A stretch of 64,000 nt of DNA from NCBI GenBank assembly GCA_034430215.1, contig DAOUFE010000019.1, forward strand, positions 558,001-622,000, written 5' to 3'. Made by a program: the position numbers and the translations under genes. Below are positions 1 to 6,845 of the stretch, piece after piece; position 1 is the stretch's first letter, and every line of letters starts with the position of its first letter. The notes beneath the pieces are model-generated. The model had not been told where the DNA came from and searched no databases. It worked only from the letters and a program-made list of their open reading frames with translations. This DNA is from UBA4782 sp034430215 (GTDB taxonomy: Bacteria; Chloroflexota; Anaerolineae; Anaerolineales; Anaerolineaceae).

Positions 1-1
1 T

Positions 2-169
2 TTGTGGATTGCCCGCAATGAACCTGGACAACCTGTTGATGGTTCAAATATCAATTCAACAGGTTCAGTGATGTGGCTTGATCAGGGGAAGCCATGGGCA
101 TATTTTACAGTAGAAGAATTAATTTATAACACGGATGTAAGCACTTATATTCGTCAGAGAGGATACTAA
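2..169 (+). CDS. 3' end of an unidentified gene
   Basis: An open frame enters from the left edge and ends at TAA 167-169, giving 55 residues that finish in YIRQRGY. The residues are mixed and soluble-looking, with several aromatic residues (WIARNEPG, GSVMWLDQGKPWAYF). I do not recognise the family from this tail. A strong inverted repeat about 70 bases downstream fits the end of a transcription unit. The start codon lies outside the window, so length and function cannot be judged. Confidence 0.6.
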   Translation: MWIARNEPGQPVDGSNINSTGSVMWLDQGKPWAYFTVEELIYNTDVSTYIRQRGY

Positions 170-237
170 TTGATCAGATGCTAATTAAAAAGCATATTTG
201 CTGAAAAGATATTTTCTCTTCTTCTCCAAATCTTTGA

Positions 238-280
238 AACTGAAAACCACCCAATTCTTGAGTATGGGTGGTTTTCAGTT
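238..280 (+). terminator. Hairpin terminator after the partial gene
   Basis: A perfect 16-bp inverted repeat (238-253 with 265-280) encloses an 11-base loop. The stem contains CCACCCA/TGGGTGG. It lacks a long T-run right after the stem, so intrinsic termination is likely rather than certain. It separates the partial gene from a non-coding stretch. Confidence 0.55.
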
Positions 281-700
281 AATAAATCAACCCTTGTACT
301 AATTTTTTGATAGAAGACAATGCCTGGGGTTTGCAATAGGATCGTAGAAAATAAATTTTCGAAAAAGGAATTGAAGAGGAAATAGTAGGTTTTAACCCTT
401 TTTTACTAGATAATTTGTCAAATTCAGAGGATCCGCGCAATCCATGAATTTTCTTGATGATGCTTTACATCATTGGGAACCGGCTGGCTGGTTGATCATC
501 TTACCGGTGGACGTAATCGTGGGAGTGCTAATTGGATTATAAATCCAGATCTTTAGAATTGCCTTGATGCATAGACGCCATAATAAATGCTTGTAGAGAT
601 AACCAAACTTAATAACTGATCTTTTGATAGAAGAAAAATTGACCAGAATCTTTTATGATAAACGTATCTTGAAAATATCATTCATTTGAAGGGAAACATA
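281..700. other. Non-coding stretch of about 420 bases
   Basis: No convincing gene is seen. A 32-codon ATG frame at 444-542 encodes a mostly hydrophobic peptide (MNFLDDALHHWEPAGWL then a Val/Ile/Leu-rich tail). Its nearest purine-rich ribosome-site candidate (AGAGGAT) is about 13 bases upstream, which is too far to be persuasive. A 13-base sequence, TTTTGATAGAAGA, occurs twice (305-317 and 622-634). The stretch may be a gene remnant or simply an intergenic region carrying the promoter for the next gene. Confidence 0.35.
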
Positions 701-979
701 ATGACGATAAACCAAAAAGAAAACGGAAATTCTTACGAAATCCTTATAAAAGACCACCTTGAAGCTTATTGGTCTCATTTTTTTGAAGGATGGACTATAG
801 AGAATCTGGAAAATGGAATGTTCTTACTTAAAAATACAAATATCGATCCAGCAGGATTACACGGTGTTTTAAATAAAATTCGGGACCTTAACTTGACCTT
901 GCTTTCTGTTAGAAAAATTGAAGGGAATGAAGATTTGAAAAAGAATGTAAGAGATTGTTCAGGAGATAATAACGGGTAA
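701..979 (+). CDS. Small conserved hypothetical protein (92 aa)
   Basis: A small soluble protein of 92 residues. ATG 701 is preferred because GAAGGG lies 7 bases upstream; an in-frame TTG at 686 has no such site. The core reads YEILIKDHLEAYWSHFFEGW, then a short strand, then LHGVLNKIRDLNLTLLSVRKI. This resembles, from memory, small single-domain proteins common in Chloroflexota and Actinomycetota that have no assigned role. It contains no cysteine cluster, membrane segment or known catalytic motif. The next gene begins 54 bases downstream, so the two may be transcribed together. The function is unknown. Confidence 0.6.
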   Translation: MTINQKENGNSYEILIKDHLEAYWSHFFEGWTIENLENGMFLLKNTNIDPAGLHGVLNKIRDLNLTLLSVRKIEGNEDLKKNVRDCSGDNNG

Positions 980-1033
980 TTTATATTTGCTGTATGGTTT
1001 CAAATGGAAATAATCTATTCAGGAGAAAGTGAA

Positions 1034-1234
1034 ATGAAGGCAGTTCTGGCATTGATTGTTTTTATTTGCATGTCTATATTAATGAGTATTTTGGGTTATG
1101 GTTTCTGGGTTCTTTTTGGCAGTTGGATTGAGAATCTTGTCAGGTCAATTCTCTCGATCAATGTGCTTTCACTTTATACCACGATCACCACAATTGGCAC
1201 TTTAATTATGGTAATTGTGAGAAAATATCTGTAA
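1034..1234 (+). CDS. Small membrane protein (66 aa), unknown
   Basis: The chosen start is ATG 1034, preceded by AGGAGA eight bases upstream; an in-frame ATG at 1004 lacks a site. The protein has two predicted membrane-spanning stretches: roughly residues 2-25 (LALIVFICMSILMSILGYGF) and residues 46-62 (LYTTITTIGTLIMVIVR). A short amphipathic link with FGSWIENLVRSIL joins them. It sits just upstream of the DUF4129-MoxR-DUF58 operon but has no recognised family, so any link to that operon is only positional. Confidence 0.55.
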   Translation: MKAVLALIVFICMSILMSILGYGFWVLFGSWIENLVRSILSINVLSLYTTITTIGTLIMVIVRKYL

Positions 1235-1319
1235 ATCGATATTTGGGGAAGATATTTTCGACCAGGGAAGGATCCTAACTATTAAACAGAACCAGCGAAA
1301 AGCTTTCTTCTACCTGACA

Positions 1320-2174
1320 TTGGCTATTGTTGGAATGATTCTCCTGGGTTCCAGTCTCTCTTCAATTGAGTTGAAATCTGGTGTTCCTTTGCCCAGGATC
1401 GAATCAACCCAGATGATCAATACCTCAGGAAACGAAGGTAGCGAACCACTAGCAAGCGAAAACATTCCGATTAATGAACAGGCGGATAATAGACCCTTTA
1501 TTATTGCTACATTGTTATTGGGAAGCTTTATATTGGGGATCCTAATATATTCGGGTTTAAAGAACAAAGAAAATGCAAGGACTTTCCTGGTACTGAGTGT
1601 GATCATCGCTACTTTTATGTTGTTAGTTTTCATTTTTGGAACAAACTCGGATGGAACTCCAGGGGTATTACCAACAGAAATCAACGAACCCGTGCAACCC
1701 TTACCTTCAATAATTAACTCTTCCCCTGTTGGTGGCCCACCTGATAATTTACTTTGGATAGTAAAAATTATCTTCTTCCTGGGAGTTGTTTTATTGATGT
1801 TTGTAATGGTTTTACTTTGGCAGCACCGAAAAATAACAGATTATTCGATCGCAGCCGAAGTGGATTCTGCACTTCATGCTATTAAGCATGGGGGAGAGCT
1901 GAATAATGTGATCATAACCTGCTATCAGAATTTATTGAAGATAGCACAAGATAGACAGGGAATTAATCGCGAGGAGCATGTGACACCCAGAGAATTTGAG
2001 GTACTTCTATCTTCCTTAGGGATTCCTTCCGCTCCAATCCATCAATTAACACAGCTTTTTGAAAAAGTTCGTTATGGGAAGAAAGCAATCGATTCAAATG
2101 ATGAAACCCTTGCAATCGATTGTTTAACAGCAATCCAGAATAGCAATTCGCCGAAAAAGCAGGTGAAGAAATGA
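1320..2174 (+). CDS. DUF4129 domain membrane protein
   Basis: A membrane protein with about four hydrophobic segments: at the N-terminus, near residues 58-80, near 90-109, and near 143-166. A C-terminal cytosolic DUF4129-like domain follows, with VTPREFEVLL and the LTQLFEKVRYG helix that is typical of these proteins. The family is commonly coupled to MoxR and DUF58 genes, as here. The 5' end is uncertain. TTG 1320 cuts into the first membrane segment. The frame stays open upstream, and the in-frame ATT at 1281 follows AGGGAAGG by about 9 bases, adding the charged lead TIKQNQRKAFFYL. The gene overlaps the next one by 4 bases (ATGA), indicating translational coupling. Confidence 0.7.
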   Translation: MAIVGMILLGSSLSSIELKSGVPLPRIESTQMINTSGNEGSEPLASENIPINEQADNRPFIIATLLLGSFILGILIYSGLKNKENARTFLVLSVIIATFMLLVFIFGTNSDGTPGVLPTEINEPVQPLPSIINSSPVGGPPDNLLWIVKIIFFLGVVLLMFVMVLLWQHRKITDYSIAAEVDSALHAIKHGGELNNVIITCYQNLLKIAQDRQGINREEHVTPREFEVLLSSLGIPSAPIHQLTQLFEKVRYGKKAIDSNDETLAIDCLTAIQNSNSPKKQVKK

Positions 2175-2737
2175 TAAAGAAACGATCTTTCTGGATTTTT
2201 TTGGTTTTATCAGTATCTGCTATAACAATTCTATTTATCAACCAGGCATTTCTCAATCAATATATCTTTGAACCAATTATAAAACTTGTCTGGTTATTCT
2301 TTCAGGTACTAAAGTCTATTGATCAAAAAATCTATTGGGGATTTTTGATAATCTTCGCGGCGATCATCGTGCTTTTCTTGTTTCCTGAGAATTCAGATAA
2401 ACATGCTCAAACAGCATATCAAAAACTTCCATTTCTGGATGACCGTCTTTCCTATTGGATCAGACTATTTAAAACTGCTGAAAATAACCTCGAATATAGA
2501 TTAAAGGTTCAATCAAATCTACACGCAATCATGAGATTGGTCAACGAGATAAAAAATAAGGGAAGTGAAGAAAAAATATCAAATTTTCCTGATATTGTTC
2601 CCGCCTCACCAAGAAAGGCTCACAAAATTTTTAAATTCTTTTATCTTGATAGAAAAAGACTTAATAAAAAATATGAAATTAGCGTTGATAAATTAATCAA
2701 CACACTGGAAAAGGATCTGGAGATTAACCATGATTGA
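2171..2737 (+). CDS. Membrane protein in the MoxR operon, unknown
   Basis: A protein of 188 residues. Hydrophobic segments lie near residues 7-27 and 56-74, followed by a basic cytosolic tail rich in Lys and Arg (residues about 80-188). It begins with ATG inside the stop region of the DUF4129 gene and its end overlaps the MoxR gene by 8 bases, so it is part of the same operon. I do not recognise a named domain. By position it could be a small membrane partner of the MoxR/DUF58 module, but nothing in the sequence proves this. Confidence 0.65.
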   Translation: MIKKRSFWIFLVLSVSAITILFINQAFLNQYIFEPIIKLVWLFFQVLKSIDQKIYWGFLIIFAAIIVLFLFPENSDKHAQTAYQKLPFLDDRLSYWIRLFKTAENNLEYRLKVQSNLHAIMRLVNEIKNKGSEEKISNFPDIVPASPRKAHKIFKFFYLDRKRLNKKYEISVDKLINTLEKDLEINHD

Positions 2738-3716
2738 TATTAATTCCCAATCAATGACAATTGAAGATGTTGCATTGAACTGCTCAAACATCATTGCAGA
2801 AGTTGAAAAAGCAGTGATTGGCAAACACGAAGTGTTAATAAAAATGATGGCGGCTTTTTTAACTTCAGGTGGTCACATTCTTCTTGAAGATTACCCAGGA
2901 CTGGCAAAAACCTTGATCGCCAATAGTTTTGCCAGAGTTTTTGGCATGGAATTCAAAAGGATCCAATTCACACCCGATCTTCTACCTGGCGATATTTCCG
3001 GTGGATTCATCTACAACAGCAAGAATAACGAATTCATTTTACGGAAAGGTCCACTTTTTACACAAATCTTATTGGCTGATGAGATCAATCGGGCATCACC
3101 AAAAACACAATCTGCCTTATTGGAAGCCATGCAAGAAAATCAGGTCTCCCTTGAGGGAGAGGTCATGAAACTTCCGGATCCTTTCATTGTAATTGCCACT
3201 CAAAACCCAATCGAGTATGAGGGTACATTCCCGTTGCCAGAAGCACAACTTGATCGATTTTGTATCCGTCTTTCAATAGGATACCCTAATGTGAACGAGG
3301 AAAAAGAAATTCTAATGAAGAGAAGCGAGAGAAAAGATGATTCCGTTTCATTGAAACCTATCGTTACTTCAGAGGAATTTTTAACGATGCGGAATGTGGT
3401 AGAGGGTGTGTTTGTCGATCCCGATATTCATGCCTATATTGCTCAACTGATTTTAAGGACCAGGCAGCATTCTCAGATCGATCTCGGCGCAAGTCCACGT
3501 GGCTCTTTAGCGCTGTTAAAGCTTTCTCGCGCCTGGGCTGTTATCAATGGCAGAGATTTCGTCATTCCAGATGATATCAAAACCTTTGCTCAACCAGCTT
3601 TATGCCATCGTATTATCTTGAATCCTAATTTATGGGGTACAAAAAATGCAGAAAGCGCAATAATTAATGAAATCGTCAATTCTGTTGCTGTACCGGTTTT
3701 ATCTCAAGAGCGATGA
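2730..3716 (+). CDS. MoxR-family AAA+ ATPase
   Basis: A cytosolic AAA+ ATPase of 328 residues, the usual MoxR length. The Walker A region is LLEDYPGLAKT (residues 51-61), the Walker B region is ILLADEINRASP (about 113-124), and LEAMQE follows. The sensor-1 region is VIATQNPIEYEGTFPLPEAQLDRF, seen here across about residues 153-176. MoxR ATPases act as chaperone-like remodelers, often paired with DUF58/von Willebrand-A proteins for maturation of enzymes or envelope complexes. The gene overlaps both neighbours (DUF4129-linked membrane protein upstream, DUF58 downstream), matching the classic module. The actual client is not revealed. Confidence 0.92.
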   Translation: MIDINSQSMTIEDVALNCSNIIAEVEKAVIGKHEVLIKMMAAFLTSGGHILLEDYPGLAKTLIANSFARVFGMEFKRIQFTPDLLPGDISGGFIYNSKNNEFILRKGPLFTQILLADEINRASPKTQSALLEAMQENQVSLEGEVMKLPDPFIVIATQNPIEYEGTFPLPEAQLDRFCIRLSIGYPNVNEEKEILMKRSERKDDSVSLKPIVTSEEFLTMRNVVEGVFVDPDIHAYIAQLILRTRQHSQIDLGASPRGSLALLKLSRAWAVINGRDFVIPDDIKTFAQPALCHRIILNPNLWGTKNAESAIINEIVNSVAVPVLSQER

Positions 3717-4966
3717 ACTCTAAGCTAAACTTTCTTCTTCTGATCGTTCTAGGGCTTCTCATTGCTGCATTGATGAGTCAAAATGGTGCGATAGCTCTTT
3801 TAACAATCCCCATTCTTTTTTATGTAGCTGCTGGTTTTGTGTTATCACCTAAGAACATCTCATTGCATGCATCCAGAAAAATGAGTTCTTTAAGATGTAA
3901 ACAGGGTGAACCAGTGGATATGGTACTTGCTCTTTGGAACTCAGGGAAAACTATTCCATACATGTTGGTCAGTGATCGAATATTTGCTAACCAGACGATC
4001 ATCGAGGGATTTACTGAACAATCCAAATATCTTGCAGCAAATCAAACTACTGAATTACAGTATACTTTTCAGGCTTCCCGTGGCAGATATACCTGGGATA
4101 AGGTGTCAGTTGAAGTGGGTGATCCATTTGGTCTTTTTACGAAAGAAGTTTTAATATCTGCGCCAGCCATACTCTCCGTGTTTCCTGAGCCTATACTTTT
4201 AAAAAAGTTTCCCCTTCGTCCCGGAAAAACATTACGAGCCCCCGGTCCTAATTTTTCGAGATTACCAGGTCACGGAACTAGCTTTTGGGGAGTACGGGAA
4301 TATCATCAGGGTGATCCACTTCGTCAAATTAACTGGCGACTGACAGCTCGTCACCCACAACAATTCTTTTCAAAAGAATTTGAACGGGAAGAAATGGCAG
4401 ATATCGGTATATTATTGGATGCCCGTGCTGTAACAAATTACCAATTCGATAATGAAAGCTTGTTTGAATATTCAATAATTGCAGCTTCATCGATTGCACA
4501 GTATCAGCTTAAAGTTGGAAACCGGGTATCGCTGCTTGCTTTTGGTGATCACCTGCGCCAAACTTTCCCTGGTTTTGGAAAACACCAGCTTGTAAAAATC
4601 CTTGACCAACTGGCAGCATGCAGCCCAGCAGAGAAAGACACAATAGATACCCTTCAATATATTCCAACTCGTTTATTTCCTGGTGAATCCTCGATCATCC
4701 TGATCAGCCCTCTTTGCCCTCAAGATCTTGATTCGATCAGACGGTTTCGAGCTGAAGGGTATCAGGTACAGGTGATCAGTCCCAATCCATTTCGTTTTCT
4801 TTTAAAGCATTTACCGAAGTTGGATTCCAACTCCTTCGCTATTCGTACAGCCAGAATAGAACATGAACTATTGTTGCGGAAAATCCAACAACTTGGTGTG
4901 GCAATCACCGATTGGTATGTTGATCAGCCTCTGGAAAACTCTCTCATGGGAAGACGTGGAATATAA
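3713..4966 (+). CDS. DUF58 (vWA-like) protein, MoxR partner
   Basis: A protein of 417 residues. Two adjacent hydrophobic stretches lie in the first 45 residues, then a beta-rich region. The DUF58 signature follows: REYHQGDPLRQINWRLTAR and then FEREEMADIGILLDA, the start of a von Willebrand A-like fold. The start overlaps the moxR-like stop by 4 bases. Proteins of this family are standard partners of MoxR ATPases. The C-terminal half keeps the vWA pattern (SSIILISPLCPQDL), but the ligand and metal-site residues cannot be assigned with confidence. It is probably membrane-anchored with the vWA part exposed. Confidence 0.88.
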   Translation: MNSKLNFLLLIVLGLLIAALMSQNGAIALLTIPILFYVAAGFVLSPKNISLHASRKMSSLRCKQGEPVDMVLALWNSGKTIPYMLVSDRIFANQTIIEGFTEQSKYLAANQTTELQYTFQASRGRYTWDKVSVEVGDPFGLFTKEVLISAPAILSVFPEPILLKKFPLRPGKTLRAPGPNFSRLPGHGTSFWGVREYHQGDPLRQINWRLTARHPQQFFSKEFEREEMADIGILLDARAVTNYQFDNESLFEYSIIAASSIAQYQLKVGNRVSLLAFGDHLRQTFPGFGKHQLVKILDQLAACSPAEKDTIDTLQYIPTRLFPGESSIILISPLCPQDLDSIRRFRAEGYQVQVISPNPFRFLLKHLPKLDSNSFAIRTARIEHELLLRKIQQLGVAITDWYVDQPLENSLMGRRGI

Positions 4967-4969
4967 ACA

Positions 4970-5479
4970 ATGAAGACAATTTTTCAACCTGTCATTTTTT
5001 GGTCTATGTTTTTTTGTTCCACATGCTTTTTTATCGTAGGGTTTTTATTAAGTCATTCTTGGTGGAATGAGCTTGCCTTGCTGGTTGCACTGATGCTATT
5101 CTTATTTGGTGATCATTACCGAAACCTTCGGATATTAGATTTAAGCCTGGTTGCTTTATTGTGCATAGCAGTTTCAGGTATTCTTATGGGGGTACAACCT
5201 GCTCTGATGATCGCTGGTGCTGCATGTGTGATGTTCATTTGGGACATGAGTCGTCAACAGCATTTTGTAAAACAGAAAACCAATGATCATGCTGTACAGG
5301 CGTTTGAGAATAACCATACAAAAATGCTTGCTGTCTCTGTTGGATCAGGTTTATTTTTTGCTGAAGCAGGTTTACTACTACAAATAACAATACCCTTTGC
5401 AGTAGTTTTTCTGGTCGTGGCTGGAGTTTCATTCTGCTTATTCAAATTTTTCCAGTTGAATAAGAATTCAGAAAACTAA
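4970..5479 (+). CDS. Hypothetical polytopic membrane protein
   Basis: A protein of 169 residues made mostly of hydrophobic helices. The segments lie near residues 10-28, 32-46, 53-75, 77-88, 115-131 and 135-155. A charged loop (SRQQHFVKQKTNDHAVQAFENN) separates the last pair from the rest. It starts 4 bases after the DUF58 stop, so it closes the MoxR operon. No family is recognised. The role is unknown; by context it may be an accessory of the MoxR/DUF58 module. Confidence 0.6.
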   Translation: MKTIFQPVIFWSMFFCSTCFFIVGFLLSHSWWNELALLVALMLFLFGDHYRNLRILDLSLVALLCIAVSGILMGVQPALMIAGAACVMFIWDMSRQQHFVKQKTNDHAVQAFENNHTKMLAVSVGSGLFFAEAGLLLQITIPFAVVFLVVAGVSFCLFKFFQLNKNSEN

Positions 5480-5512
5480 GAAGGCTTATTGCTAAAAAAT
5501 TGAGGAAAAATT

Positions 5513-6385
5513 ATGTCAAAAAATTTAATTCTCAACAACTTCTTGTTGGATTTAGCAGCCCTTCATGAGCTGCAAAAGAAGCCAAAACCTTACGAACTGG
5601 GAGAAAACTTATTTTGGAATGACCCGTATATTTCCACCCAGATGTTAAAAGCACATCTAAATCCAAATAATGATGCTGCCAGCCGCAGACCGGAGACTAT
5701 TGATAAGATAGTATTGTGGATAGAAAAGATAGCGGGGATAAAAGCTGGAGGTTCTGTTTTAGATCTGGGTTGTGGTCCAGGGCTTTACGCATCTCGTTTT
5801 GCTAAAAGGGGTTTTCAAGTCACTGGAGTTGATTTTTCACCCAATTCCATTAATTATGCCATGCAATATGCCAGTGAACAGAATTTACAAATTGATTATC
5901 GTCTCCAGGATTACCTGTCGTTTGATGAAACTTCAAAATATGATACTGCATTATTGATCTATGGAGATTTTTGCCCTCTTTCACCATCGCAAAGGAAGAG
6001 ACTTCTGGAAAATGTATATAAGGCGCTCAAACCAGGTGAGGTTTTTATTTTGGATGTCACCCAATTCAATACTGCTAAACCTGATCGTTCCAGGTCTGAT
6101 TGGCACGTTGATACTAATGGATTTTGGCGTCCGAATACTCATCTGGTGTTGGAACAAACTTTTTCATATCTTGAAGATGCACTTTACCTCGACCAATATA
6201 TCATCATTGAAGAAGACGGAACAACTTCTACCTATCGAGTTTGGAGACAGGATTATACCCCCCATACCATAACCGAGGAATTGAAGGAGGGTGGATTTCG
6301 CATTCAAAGTCTCTGGGGAGACCTCACTGGATCCCCTTATAGCCATAACTCAGAATGGATCGGGGTCATTTCCCAGAAGATGTAG
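5513..6385 (+). CDS. Class I SAM-dependent methyltransferase
   Basis: A cytosolic methyltransferase of 290 residues. The SAM-binding motif I is VLDLGCGPG (residues 82-90) and the motif II-like acidic strand is VTGVDFSPNSI. Later, LLIYGDFCPLSP and LKPGEVFILDV match the motif IV and post-motif pattern of Methyltransf_25-like enzymes. The N-terminal 70 residues are an extra region with FWNDPYISTQML. GAGGA lies 8-9 bases before ATG 5513. The substrate cannot be told. The gene is separate from the MoxR operon by 33 bases and is followed by the tRNA-His repeat array, whose first hairpin could end its transcript. Confidence 0.8.
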   Translation: MSKNLILNNFLLDLAALHELQKKPKPYELGENLFWNDPYISTQMLKAHLNPNNDAASRRPETIDKIVLWIEKIAGIKAGGSVLDLGCGPGLYASRFAKRGFQVTGVDFSPNSINYAMQYASEQNLQIDYRLQDYLSFDETSKYDTALLIYGDFCPLSPSQRKRLLENVYKALKPGEVFILDVTQFNTAKPDRSRSDWHVDTNGFWRPNTHLVLEQTFSYLEDALYLDQYIIIEEDGTTSTYRVWRQDYTPHTITEELKEGGFRIQSLWGDLTGSPYSHNSEWIGVISQKM

Positions 6386-6525
6386 TTTTTATTTTTAAAT
6401 GTTAAAGTATTGATTTCATATACTCTATTCAGTTGTAGCGAAAGAAGAGAAACTGCTCATTCGGCATCTTTTTTTTCTTCATTGAGTGGCTAAATCCCTT
6501 CTTGGTGCAACTCTTGAAATAGAAA

Positions 6526-6550
6526 AAGCTGCATGATTGGCAGCTTCTTT
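6526..6550 (+). terminator. Possible terminator of the methyltransferase gene
   Basis: The first copy of the array hairpin, stem AAGCTGC 6526-6532 with GCAGCTT 6540-6546, is followed on the plus strand by CTTTT. It could terminate the methyltransferase transcript about 140 bases after its stop. The element is really a duplicate of the tRNA-His terminator, so its use here is an inference. Confidence 0.35.
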
Positions 6551-6692
6551 TAGGGGGGCTGATGGAAGCCAACCCATGCAGACCCCTTCTTGGGTGCAAC
6601 TATTGATATCTAGAATTACCTATTCACCCACTTTTTCAGGGGTAGCTGATGGAGGCTAACCCATGCAAATCCTTCTTGGTGCAACTCTTGAA

Positions 6693-6723
6693 ATAGAAAA
6701 AGCTGCATGATTGGCAGCTTCTT
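6693..6723 (-). terminator. Terminator of tRNA-His and the long minus-strand unit
   Basis: Read on the minus strand just after tRNA-His: a 7-bp stem AAGCTGC/GCAGCTT (6714-6720 with 6700-6706), a 7-base loop, then TTTTTC as the stem continues into a T-run. This is a good intrinsic terminator. It lies 8 bases past the tRNA 3' end and would end the whole minus-strand gene run. Confidence 0.7.
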
Positions 6724-6727
6724 CAGG

Positions 6728-6800
6728 GGTGGCTGATGGGGGTCGAACCCACAACATCTTGATCCACAGTCAAGCGCTCTGCCATTGAGCTACAGCCACC
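6728..6800 (-). tRNA. tRNA-His (anticodon GTG)
   Basis: On the minus strand the 7-bp acceptor stem GTGGCTG (6799-6793) pairs with CAGCCAC (6735-6729). An extra 5' G at 6800 faces C73 at 6728, the G-1:C73 identity pair of tRNA-His. The D-arm contains TAGCTCAATGGCAGAGC. The anticodon loop CTGTGGA carries GTG, closed by the TTGA/TCAA stem. The T-arm contains GGGTTCGACCC. CCA is not encoded: CCT follows the discriminator. It lies 45 bases after the histidine kinase stop, so it may be co-transcribed with it, and it sits at the edge of the repeat array made of copies of its own tail. Confidence 0.95.
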
Positions 6801-6845
6801 ATGGAATACAAATTTTATCATACCCAGCATGGTACGGCAAGAATT

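Larger units (their letters stand above)
6497..6723. repeat. Array of about 87-bp repeats with decayed tRNA-His 3' ends
   Basis: Three consecutive units begin with CCTTCTTGG at 6497, 6585 and 6671, a period of 86-88 bases. The first and third units share an exact 53-bp stretch (6497-6549 and 6671-6723) that contains the hairpin AAGCTGC-loop-GCAGCTT. Each unit then continues into a sequence like AGGGGTGGCTGATGG. In the third unit this is the true acceptor/T-arm of tRNA-His. In the first (about 6552-6577) and second (about 6637-6663) it is a mutated copy. The middle unit has lost the hairpin sequence. The array therefore looks like serial duplication of the tRNA-His tail plus its terminator, followed by decay. 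Confidence 0.75.

Noticed and set aside
6497..6800. Repeats as a CRISPR array
   Set aside because: Only three units of about 87 bases, unequal and carrying tRNA-like sequence; no short exact repeats with unique spacers and no cas genes.
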